Source: DTU098 sp964498525 (GTDB lineage: Bacteria; Bacillota; Desulfotomaculia; Desulfotomaculales; Pelotomaculaceae). Taken from it: 16,150 nt of DNA. Shown piece by piece: positions 11,330 through 16,052 of the stretch. The stretch spans positions 1-16,150 of the forward strand of contig CAZCGU010000024.1 in NCBI GenBank assembly GCA_964498525.1. The letters are read 5' to 3'. The notes below the pieces were generated by a model. It saw only the letters and a program-made list of their open reading frames with translations, was not told where the DNA came from and made no database searches. The position numbers and the translations under genes were made by a program. The stretch's first letter is position 1, and every line of letters begins with the position of its first letter.

Positions 11330-11518
11330 GGGACGGGGGGACAACTGGGACAGGGGGACATGGGACATGGGACAGGGGGACAGGTCCCTTGTCCCAGTTG
11401 CACGGAACGGGGGATGGATGCGGGCGGGACAGGGGGACAGGTCCCTCGTCCCAGTTGTACGAAACAGAACAGGAGGGACTACTTCCCCTGCGGGACGGGG
11501 GGACAGGTCCCTCGTCCC
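11330..11518 (-). repeat. REP-like palindrome array between rplL and rpoB
   Basis: Three 27-bp copies lie at 11369-11395, 11426-11452 and 11492-11518, with truncated copies at 11330-11342 and 11347-11359. Read on the minus strand, each has arms around the 15-nt core AGGGACCTGTCCCCC. The arms are GGGACA/TGTCCC in the first copy, GGGACG/TGTCCC in the second and GGGACG/CGTCCC in the third. An 11-bp inverted repeat (11342-11352 / 11390-11400) encloses the truncated and first copies. After copies one and two the flanks are also similar (CAGTTG-acg-AAC type), with a period of about 57 bp. No transposase is nearby. The array resembles small palindromic repeats seen in clostridial genomes. Confidence 0.75.
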
Positions 11519-11532
11519 TGCCTGGGGCATGG

Positions 11533-11576
11533 AAAAGAGGCCGCCATCTCACTTGAATCAAGGGATTGCGGCCTCT
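11533..11576 (-). terminator. Terminator or attenuator hairpin after rplL
   Basis: On the minus strand a perfect 9-bp stem, AGAGGCCGC with GCGGCCTCT (11568-11576 / 11536-11544), encloses a 23-nt loop that contains a small CTTGATTCAAG helix. It is followed by TTTT. It lies about 57 nt after the rplL stop, where many bacteria reduce transcription into rpoBC. The short uridine run suggests incomplete termination. Confidence 0.65.
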
Positions 11577-11632
11577 ATCTTTAGCGTAACCAGGTGGAAA
11601 ATTAAAGGCTTATACGCCAAGGGCCAGGGGGA

Positions 11633-12016
11633 CTATTTTATTTCGACGGTGGCTCCTACGTCAGTCAGCTTGGTCTTGATGGCCTCGGCCTCTTCCTTGG
11701 TAATCCTTTCCTTGACCGGCTTCGGTGCGCTGTCCACCAGGTCCTTGGCTTCTTTCAAGCCCAGGGCGGTGATCTCCCGGACAACCTTGATGACGTTGAC
11801 CTTTTTCTCGCCAATGCCGGTCAGAATGACGTCAAATTCCGTTTGTTCTTCTTCGGGCGCCGCGGCGGCTGCCGGGGCGGCGCCGGGGGCGGCGGCCATG
11901 GCCACGGGGGCGGCGGCGCTCACACCGAATTCTTCTTCAAAGGCCTTGACCAGCTCGGACAGTTCCAGAACAGTCATGCCCTTTACAGCTTCGAGGATTT
12001 CTTGAACTTTGGACAT
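11633..12016 (-). CDS. rplL: 50S ribosomal protein L7/L12
   Basis: Stalk protein that forms dimers on L10 and recruits translational GTPases. The 127-residue product has the three usual parts: an alpha-helical dimerisation domain (about 1-33, MSKVQEILEAVKGMTVLELSELVKAFEEEFG), an alanine/proline-rich hinge (about 34-57) and the factor-binding carboxyl domain (about 58-127, FDVILTGIGEKKVNVIKVVRE...). ATG 12014-12016 is preceded by AGGAGG with 11 nt spacing. It lies 155 nt after rplJ; that spacer has an inverted repeat and short direct repeats. A terminator-like hairpin follows. Nothing in the protein is unusual. Confidence 0.98.
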   Translation of the reverse strand: MSKVQEILEAVKGMTVLELSELVKAFEEEFGVSAAAPVAMAAAPGAAPAAAAAPEEEQTEFDVILTGIGEKKVNVIKVVREITALGLKEAKDLVDSAPKPVKERITKEEAEAIKTKLTDVGATVEIK

Positions 12017-12074
12017 TTTCGATAAAACCTCCTGTTTTTTGTAGAATTTTTAACACCCAAACCAGTGCTAAGTC

Positions 12075-12169
12075 AATAACTTAAGTGCCGAATAACTTGG
12101 GTACAGGCTGCATAAATTCAGAATATTTAATAACTTAATAACTCTGGTACCAGGTACCGGTATTAAGTT
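12075..12169. repeat. Short direct repeats and inverted repeat in the rplJ-rplL spacer
   Basis: AATAACTT occurs at 12075-12082, 12091-12098 and 12129-12136, with a 7/8 copy at 12137-12144. A perfect 9-bp inverted repeat, AACTTAATA / TATTAAGTT (12132-12140 and 12161-12169), frames a 20-nt loop that itself contains GGTACCAGGTACC. The element starts 3 nt after the rplJ stop in transcript terms and has no uridine tract. It may stabilise the mRNA end or aid differential expression of L12. Confidence 0.55.
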
Positions 12170-12171
12170 GT

Positions 12172-12699
12172 TTAAGCCTCTCCTGCCCGCTGTTTGCGAA
12201 CAGCTTCCAGGGCGTAAACAAAACTGCGCAGCGTGCCCTGCAGGACACCGGCAAAACCGTAAAGCGGAGCCTGCATGCCACCCAATACCATGGCCAGAAG
12301 GACTTCCCGGGGGGGCAGGTCGGCCAGGCTTTTAACACCTACGGCGTCGATGACTTTGCCATCCAGAACCCCGGCTTTAATTTCCATCTTTTTGGTTTCC
12401 CTGATAAACTCCGAAAGTATTTTAGCGGGGGCTACAGGATCCTTACCGAAAGCGATACCCACCGGGCCCTCCAGGTAAGGACTCAACTGGTCCAGGTCGA
12501 GCTGTTTGACCACCAGGTTGGTCAGGGTGTTCTTGGCCACCTTGAATTCACAGCCGGCTTCCTTCAGACGGCGGCGCAGCCTGGTCGCCTCGCTCACGTT
12601 AAGCCCCTTGTAACCGGCAAAAATAGCAACCTTGGAATCTTCAAACTTTTGCTTGAGCTCAATCATAATGGCTTCTTTTTCAGATCTGCTGATAGGCAC
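12172..12699 (-). CDS. rplJ: 50S ribosomal protein L10
   Basis: Base of the ribosomal stalk; it binds 23S rRNA through its amino domain and carries L7/L12 dimers on a carboxyl-terminal helix. The chosen start is GTG (12697-12699), giving a 175-residue MPISRSEKEAIMIELKQKF..., which aligns with other L10 starts. GGGAGG lies about 13 nt upstream. The frame is open to an ATG at 12790-12792, but that start has no ribosome site and would add 31 residues that are really leader RNA. FAGYKGLNVSEATRLRRRLKEAG (28-50) and FKVAKNTL (52-59) are the typical RNA-binding region. Expression is probably controlled by the attenuator at 12801-12899. Confidence 0.95.
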   Translation of the reverse strand: MPISRSEKEAIMIELKQKFEDSKVAIFAGYKGLNVSEATRLRRRLKEAGCEFKVAKNTLTNLVVKQLDLDQLSPYLEGPVGIAFGKDPVAPAKILSEFIRETKKMEIKAGVLDGKVIDAVGVKSLADLPPREVLLAMVLGGMQAPLYGFAGVLQGTLRSFVYALEAVRKQRAGEA

Positions 12700-12800
12700 T
12701 TTCCTCAAAACACCTCCCTTCAAATGGGGGTTGTAAAGCGCGGGACGCAGGTCCCCGGACGCAAACAACCTGATTCGTGCGTTTACCGTCATTTAAAACT

Positions 12801-12833
12801 AAAAAGACCCCTGCAGACATGGACAGAGGCCTT
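12801..12833 (-). terminator. Intrinsic terminator of the L10-leader attenuator
   Basis: On the minus strand AAGGCCTCTG (12824-12833) pairs with CAGGGGTCTT (12804-12813) in a 10-bp stem including two G-U pairs, with a 10-nt loop. It runs directly into a T5 tract (12801-12805). The first eight bases of the 5' arm can instead pair with GAGGCCTT at 12857-12864, forming a perfect antiterminator. Confidence 0.8.
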
Positions 12834-12864
12834 GCGTTAAGTACGCTAAGGTTTTTAAGGCCTC
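12826..12864 (-). promoter_or_regulatory. Antiterminator helix of the L10 leader
   Basis: GAGGCCTT (12857-12864, minus strand) and AAGGCCTC (12826-12833) are exact complements separated by 23 nt. Forming this helix uses most of the 5' arm of the terminator stem at 12804-12833, so the two are mutually exclusive. This is the expected switch of an attenuation-controlled rplJL leader. Confidence 0.75.
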
Positions 12865-12947
12865 GGCCGGCGGCATTAACACTTTCTTTCTTTAATGCCC
12901 TTAAGCAAAGCACCAGCGGTCTACAGCACGTATTTTCAATTTCACGG

Positions 12948-12988
12948 GGAAGCAGGGGGACGGTTCTCTTGCTTCCTTTGCTTCCTTT
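12948..12988 (-). repeat. REP-like palindrome at the rplA 3' end, divergent arms
   Basis: On the minus strand, arms GGAAGCA (12970-12976) and TGCTTCC (12948-12954) enclose the 15-nt core AGAGAACCGTCCCCC. The core matches that of the 11369-11518 array at 12 of 15 positions, while the arms are entirely different yet perfectly complementary. The 5' arm is part of a tandem GCTTCCTTT pair on the plus strand (12971-12979, 12980-12988) that overlaps the rplA stop codon. Confidence 0.65.
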
Positions 12989-13685
12989 AGCCGGTAACCC
13001 TTTGGGTACTAACCTTTACACCGGGCCCCATTGTGGACGAGATCGAAATGGATTTCATGTATTGTCCCTTGGCTGCGGCGGGCCTGGCCCGGACCAGGGT
13101 ATCGATCAGGGTGCGCAGGTTTTCCGTCAGTTTGTCGGTGGGAAAGGAAATCTTACCGATGGGAGCGTGAATGTTGCCGGCTTTATCAACCCGGTATTCA
13201 ATCTTGCCGGCCTTCACTTCCTGGACAGCTCTGGTTACATCAAAGGTAACCGTACCGGTTTTGGGGTTGGGCATCAGGCCCCGGGGGCCCAGGATCCGCC
13301 CCAGCTTACCTACGTTACCCATCATGTCCGGTGTTGCGATGGCCACATCGAATCCAAGCCAGCCTTCCTGCTGGACCCTGGCTACCATGTCTTCGGCCCC
13401 GACAAAGTCAGCGCCTGCTTCCTCCGCTTCCCTGGCTTTGTCGCCCTTGGCGAACACAAGCACGATCCGGGTTTTTCCGGTACCGTGGGGCAATACCACG
13501 GCCCCCCGCACCTGTTGGTCCGCATGGCGCGGGTCTACCCCCAGCCGCACGGCAACTTCCACTGTTTCATCAAATTTAGCCGGAGCAATTTTTTTAACCA
13601 GTTCAAAGGCCTCAGTTGGCTCATAGGCCGTGTTGCGATCGATTTGCTTAACGGCATCTTGAAATTTTTTACCATGTTTCGCCAT
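12987..13685 (-). CDS. rplA: 50S ribosomal protein L1
   Basis: Forms the mobile L1 stalk near the E site and helps deacylated tRNA leave; in several bacteria it also represses its own operon. The 232-residue length is standard. Recognisable parts are MAKHGKKFQDAVKQID at the start, VDPRHADQQVRGAVVLPHGTGK (about 50-71), and the signature region MMGNVGKLGRILGPRGLMPNPKTGTV (about 120-146). ATG 13683-13685 is preceded by AAGGAGGG at about 8 nt. It lies 46 nt after rplK, so the pair is cotranscribed. Its stop codon overlaps the second of two GCTTCCTTT repeats next to a REP-like palindrome, suggesting the palindrome was inserted at or near the gene end. Confidence 0.98.
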   Translation of the reverse strand: MAKHGKKFQDAVKQIDRNTAYEPTEAFELVKKIAPAKFDETVEVAVRLGVDPRHADQQVRGAVVLPHGTGKTRIVLVFAKGDKAREAEEAGADFVGAEDMVARVQQEGWLGFDVAIATPDMMGNVGKLGRILGPRGLMPNPKTGTVTFDVTRAVQEVKAGKIEYRVDKAGNIHAPIGKISFPTDKLTENLRTLIDTLVRARPAAAKGQYMKSISISSTMGPGVKVSTQRVTG

Positions 13686-13731
13686 GTTTATACCCTCCTT
13701 GTGGTTTGACGGAAATTTTTCCTCCCACTAA

Positions 13732-14160
13732 TTAGCCCTCTACGATGTCGATTCCCATGCTGCGGGCTGTGCCCTCCACCATCCGCATGGCGGCTTCAAT
13801 ATCCACCGCGTTTAAGTCGGGCATTTTCAGCTCGGCAATCTCCCGCACCTTGGAACGGGCCAATTTGGCGACCTTTTTCATATTCGGCTCGCCGGAAGCC
13901 GTTTCAATTCCGGCCGCTTTTTTGAGCAGCACCGCCGCGGGCGGGGTTTTAGTAATAAAGGTAAAGGAGCGGTCTTCGTAAACAGTAATTTCAACTGGAA
14001 TAATCAGGCCCGCCTGGGCGGCGGTCCGCTCGTTATAGTCTTTCACGAAAGCCATAATGTTTACCCCGTGCTGGCCCAGGGCCGGTCCCACCGGGGGCGC
14101 CGGCGTGGCCTTGCCTGCCGGAACCTGCAGCTTGATGATGGCTGATACTCTTTTCGCCAT
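13732..14160 (-). CDS. rplK: 50S ribosomal protein L11
   Basis: Binds the GTPase-associated centre of 23S rRNA and modulates factor function and the stringent response. The 142-residue product contains the proline-rich PAPPVGPALGQHGVN loop (20-34), the thiostrepton-binding region, with the usual prolines intact. The carboxyl rRNA-binding domain ends EAAMRMVEGTARSMGIDIVEG. ATG 14158-14160 follows AGGGAGGTG with about 11 nt spacing. The 364-bp upstream spacer is structured and contains a duplicated hairpin domain, so the gene may have its own regulatory leader. A weak promoter-like pair (TTGCAA 14215-14220, 17 nt, CATAAA 14192-14197) lies close upstream but is uncertain. Confidence 0.98.
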   Translation of the reverse strand: MAKRVSAIIKLQVPAGKATPAPPVGPALGQHGVNIMAFVKDYNERTAAQAGLIIPVEITVYEDRSFTFITKTPPAAVLLKKAAGIETASGEPNMKKVAKLARSKVREIAELKMPDLNAVDIEAAMRMVEGTARSMGIDIVEG

Positions 14161-14277
14161 TGACGTTCACACCTCCCTTCGTGCTACCGGGTTTATGTTT
14201 TAAGGTTTAGTTTCTTGCAATACGCTTTTTTATGACAGGCTTTATCAGCCGGGTAAAACCGGCTTTATTCGGGCAGC

Positions 14278-14322
14278 CCCGGCAGCGGCCGGAATCATAA
14301 CGGGAGGGGCTTACAGGTTGCC
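14278..14322. repeat. 45-bp direct repeat, copy 1 (nusG-rplK spacer)
   Basis: This copy matches 14408-14452 at 38 of 45 positions. The central GCCGGAATCATAACGGGA is identical in both. Three of the differences fall in the 4-nt loop of the embedded CCGGC/GCCGG hairpin, whose stem is unchanged. Confidence 0.8.
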
Positions 14323-14407
14323 TTCAAAATTCTTACCCAGGGGCGCCTTTTGCAATCTTTGAAAAATCAGTGCGGTTCCGGCGGCTTTTAATTCAGGGTA
14401 CCCCGAC

Positions 14408-14452
14408 CCCGGCTACAGCCGGAATCATAACGGGACGGGCTGCCAGGCTGCC
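14408..14452. repeat. 45-bp direct repeat, copy 2 (nusG-rplK spacer)
   Basis: Partner of 14278-14322, exactly 130 bp away. The hairpin stem and the adjoining 18-nt block are conserved while the tetraloop differs. Weaker similarity continues past the repeat (tcttgaatcag-like stretches), suggesting an older and longer duplication. Confidence 0.8.
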
Positions 14453-14524
14453 CTCGCAAATCTTGAATCAGGCCTGCCCTTGACTTGAAGCTTTTGAATA
14501 AGCCGCAGCCTTACAACTCTTAAA

Positions 14525-15052
14525 TCAGGTCAGCTTTTCAACCTGAATAAAATCAAGCTCAATGGGGGTTTCCCGCCCGAACATGGAAATCATTACCCGG
14601 ACTTTGCTCTTATCCAGGTTAATCTCTTCGATTTGGCCGATAAAATTCTCAAAGGGACCGCTGTTCACCCTGACATTTTCACCCTGGGCAAAATCAATGC
14701 GGGCCCGCACTTCTTCCCCGCCCATCCGCCTGATAATCTGCCTGGCTTCGTCGTCACTTAAAGGGATGGGCTTGGAGCCGGAGCCGACAAAACCCGTTAC
14801 CCCGGGGGTATTGCGAACCACGTACCAGGAGTCATCCGTCATAAACATCTCCACCAGAACGTAGCCCGGGAAAACCTTGCGTTTGGATATCTTTTTTTTG
14901 CCGTCCTTGATCTCCACCTCGTCTTCCATGGGCACGAGGATGCGAAAGATTTTCTCTTCCATGTTCATGGATTCGATCCTCTTCTCAAGGTTGGCTTTCA
15001 CCTTATTTTCGTAACCGGAATAGGTATGGACTACATACCAGGATTTTTCCAT
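14525..15052 (-). CDS. nusG: Transcription termination/antitermination factor NusG
   Basis: RNA polymerase-bound elongation factor that affects pausing and termination and links transcription to ribosomes. The 175-residue product has the NGN domain (about 1-112, beginning MEKSWYVVHTYSGYENKV and containing KVFPGYVLVEM at 59-69) and a carboxyl KOW domain (about 120-175, with GENVRVNSGPFENFIGQIEEI). ATG 15050-15052 matches family starts; a TTG three codons upstream (15059-15061) is too close to the only SD-like AAAGGG. That AAAGGG is about 13 nt from the ATG and partly paired in a hairpin (15061-15087). secE ends 54 nt upstream, the usual secE-nusG pairing. Confidence 0.97.
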   Translation of the reverse strand: MEKSWYVVHTYSGYENKVKANLEKRIESMNMEEKIFRILVPMEDEVEIKDGKKKISKRKVFPGYVLVEMFMTDDSWYVVRNTPGVTGFVGSGSKPIPLSDDEARQIIRRMGGEEVRARIDFAQGENVRVNSGPFENFIGQIEEINLDKSKVRVMISMFGRETPIELDFIQVEKLT

Positions 15053-15060
15053 AAAATACA

Positions 15061-15087
15061 AGGGACCCTTTGCGATGTCAGGTCCCT
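15061..15087 (-). promoter_or_regulatory. Hairpin overlapping the nusG ribosome-binding region
   Basis: On the minus strand AGGGACC (15081-15087) pairs exactly with GGTCCCT (15061-15067) across a 13-nt loop that includes the AAAG of the only Shine-Dalgarno-like AAAGGG. Folding would partly hide that site and could lower nusG translation. No ligand or protein is suggested. Confidence 0.45.
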
Positions 15088-15106
15088 CACCCCCTCAGGA
15101 AAATTA

Positions 15107-15478
15107 TCATGTCAGGATAAGCTTGAGGACAGCGCTGAGCAGGGAGTCAAAAACCCAGATCAGCATTCCCACCACAACCACCGCCACCAGTACAACCACA
15201 GTATAGATTATAATCTCCCGGCGGGTCGGCCAATGCACCTTTTTCAGCTCATTCAGCGCCCCCCGGAGGAACTTCTGGGTCTGCTCAACACGGTTGACCT
15301 TATCTTTTTTAACAGGCAAATCTTTTCTGACAGGGTCCTTTTTAGGGGCTTCCTTCTTGTTTTTGCTTAAGGTTATCTCTTTTTTCAATGGCTCTTTCTC
15401 TGGTCCCCTTTTTAGCAACTGCTTCTTACCCGTTTCTTTACTAGTGTTATCGTTGTCTTGCTTTCTTGTAACAGCCAT
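15107..15478 (-). CDS. secE: Preprotein translocase subunit SecE
   Basis: Small membrane subunit that clamps SecY in the protein-export channel. The 123-residue product has a conserved core: VEQTQKFLRGALNELKKVHWPTRRE (about 64-88), the amphipathic helix and WPTRRE motif, then one hydrophobic segment (about 89-110) and a short carboxyl end. ATG 15476-15478 is chosen because AAGGA lies about 10 nt upstream; GTG 15485-15487 is almost on top of that site. The first 60 or so residues are a very basic, lysine-rich extension absent from short Firmicute SecE, which is often only 60-75 residues. It lies between rpmG and nusG. Confidence 0.95.
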   Translation of the reverse strand: MAVTRKQDNDNTSKETGKKQLLKRGPEKEPLKKEITLSKNKKEAPKKDPVRKDLPVKKDKVNRVEQTQKFLRGALNELKKVHWPTRREIIIYTVVVLVAVVVVGMLIWVFDSLLSAVLKLILT

Positions 15479-15574
15479 AAACGCCACGTCCTTAACTTTA
15501 ATGAAATCTGGCGGATAAGTGCCGGTGGGATCAATGCCCTGATGCGGCAGTTTAAACGAAAGAACGACCGGCCG

Positions 15575-15724
15575 TTACCTGGTTTCCTTGTGCAAGGTAT
15601 GGGTTTGGCAGAACCTGCAATATTTTTTCATTTCAATCCTGTTCGCATCGTTTTTCTTGTTTTTTTCTGTTGTGTAATTACGGCGCTTGCATTCAGTACA
15701 GGCTAAGGTAACTCCTACTCTCAT
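15575..15724 (-). CDS. rpmG: 50S ribosomal protein L33, zinc-binding form
   Basis: Small large-subunit protein near the E site. The 49-residue product MRVGVTLACTECKRRNYTTEKNKKN... keeps both CxxC pairs (C9, C12, C36, C39), so it is the zinc-binding form rather than the cysteine-free zinc-starvation paralogue. ATG 15722-15724 is preceded by GGAGG at 8 nt; the frame extends upstream to 15817, but that region holds the promoter. It is the first gene after the promoter at 15789-15817 and lies 96 nt before secE. No tRNA-Trp is seen in that gap, although one occurs at this place in some bacteria. Confidence 0.97.
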   Translation of the reverse strand: MRVGVTLACTECKRRNYTTEKNKKNDANRIEMKKYCRFCQTHTLHKETR

Positions 15725-15788
15725 TTGTGCCACCTCCCCCAAAACCAAAAAAAAATTTACAAACCCATTTTTACAAACTACTTTATAG

Positions 15789-15817
15789 AATTTATCACAA
15801 TTAAAAATGGATGTCAA
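15789..15817 (-). promoter_or_regulatory. Sigma-A-type promoter of rpmG-secE-nusG-rplKAJL
   Basis: On the minus strand TTGACA (15812-15817), a 17-nt spacer and TAAATT (15789-15794) form a promoter; the TGA just before the -10 box adds an extended -10 element. Transcription would begin near 15782, about 58 nt before rpmG. A large palindrome ends 9 bp upstream of the -35 box. Confidence 0.8.
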
Positions 15818-15826
15818 TAGTTTCCC

Positions 15827-15869
15827 CTTAACAGGGGAATGCCTTGAAAACAGGCATTTCCCTGTTAAG
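15827..15869. repeat. 43-bp near-perfect palindrome upstream of the rpmG promoter
   Basis: CTTAACAGGG (15827-15836) pairs with CCCTGTTAAG (15860-15869), then after one mismatch AATGCCT (15838-15844) pairs with AGGCATT (15852-15858), leaving a 7-nt loop. In total 17 of 18 arm positions pair. No uridine tract follows on either strand, so a simple intrinsic terminator is doubtful. It could be an operator, a tuf mRNA 3'-end structure or a small palindromic insertion. Confidence 0.75.
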
Positions 15870-16052
15870 ACGGACCTTATTTTAGTCTAACTTTTTCAAC
15901 AGCCTTTTATACCAGCCGGCGGCAACCAGGCCGGCAAAGCGGTTTTAATGGCTAACGTCCCCGTGAATCCGTTTTTGCCGGCAGGCGTGCTTCCGGTTCC
16001 GGCCATCGCTTTCCGGTTCAGCCATCGGACTCCGGTTCCGGGCCCCGGGCTT
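15870..16052 (-). other. Spacer between tuf and rpmG, no gene
   Basis: This is most of the 328-bp gap between rpmG and tuf. Besides the promoter and palindrome annotated separately, it holds a 6-bp GCCGGC/GCCGGC hairpin (15915-15920 / 15930-15935) without a uridine tract, and the 20-bp repeats at 15991-16049. No coding frame or RNA gene is apparent, and no clear tuf terminator is seen. Confidence 0.5.
15991..16049. repeat. Three 20-bp degenerate tandem repeats after tuf
   Basis: Units starting at 15991, 16011 and about 16030 share TTCCGGTTCC/A and then a GGCCATCG-like block on the plus strand. The first two are nearly identical; the third decays into a GC-rich run just after the tuf stop. 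Like the 17-bp repeat next to the other tuf, it is rich in TTCCG and CCGG words. Confidence 0.65.

Larger units (their letters stand above)
12700..12942 (-). promoter_or_regulatory. L10 (rplJL) leader RNA
   Basis: The rplA-rplJ spacer has the features of the Firmicute ribosomal protein L10 leader. On the minus strand come a GCTGTAGACCGCTGGTGC segment (about 12910-12930), a perfect 8-bp hairpin GGCATTAA/TTAATGCC (12872-12879 / 12892-12899), an antiterminator helix and an intrinsic terminator. In Bacillus subtilis, the L10-L12 complex binds such a leader and promotes termination. No separate promoter is visible, so it appears to work on read-through from rplA. Confidence 0.75.
14161..14524 (-). 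promoter_or_regulatory. Structured nusG-rplK spacer, possible rplK leader
   Basis: The 364-bp gap has no credible gene. It holds three GC-rich hairpins on the minus strand: CCGGC-4 nt-GCCGG at 14409-14422 and again at 14279-14292, then AGCCGG-6 nt-CCGGCT at 14247-14264. The first two are parts of a 45-bp direct repeat 130 bp apart. None is followed by a convincing uridine tract. The arrangement suggests a regulatory leader for rplKA, but no known leader class is recognised. Confidence 0.45.

Noticed and set aside
11330..11518. CRISPR array
   Set aside because: Repeats are palindromic, unevenly spaced (57 and 66 bp), partly truncated, and the spacers contain related sequence; no cas genes.
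11022..11561. 179-residue minus-strand frame across the rpoB upstream spacer
   Set aside because: It runs through the REP-like array, giving repeated DEGPVP-type residues, then the promoter and leader. It has no ribosome site or recognisable domain.
12700..12792. Upstream ATG extension of rplJ
   Set aside because: It has no Shine-Dalgarno, starts right after the attenuator terminator and adds residues not found in L10.
12777..13709. 310-residue plus-strand frame
   Set aside because: Antisense to rplA and its leader; no ribosome site and no family resemblance.
14192..14220. Promoter directly upstream of rplK
   Set aside because: TTGCAA-17-CATAAA has only 4/6 matches in each box; too weak to annotate as a promoter.
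15479..15574. tRNA-Trp between rpmG and secE
   Set aside because: I looked for one because some bacteria have it here; no cloverleaf, TTCRA arm or CCA anticodon context is visible on either strand.
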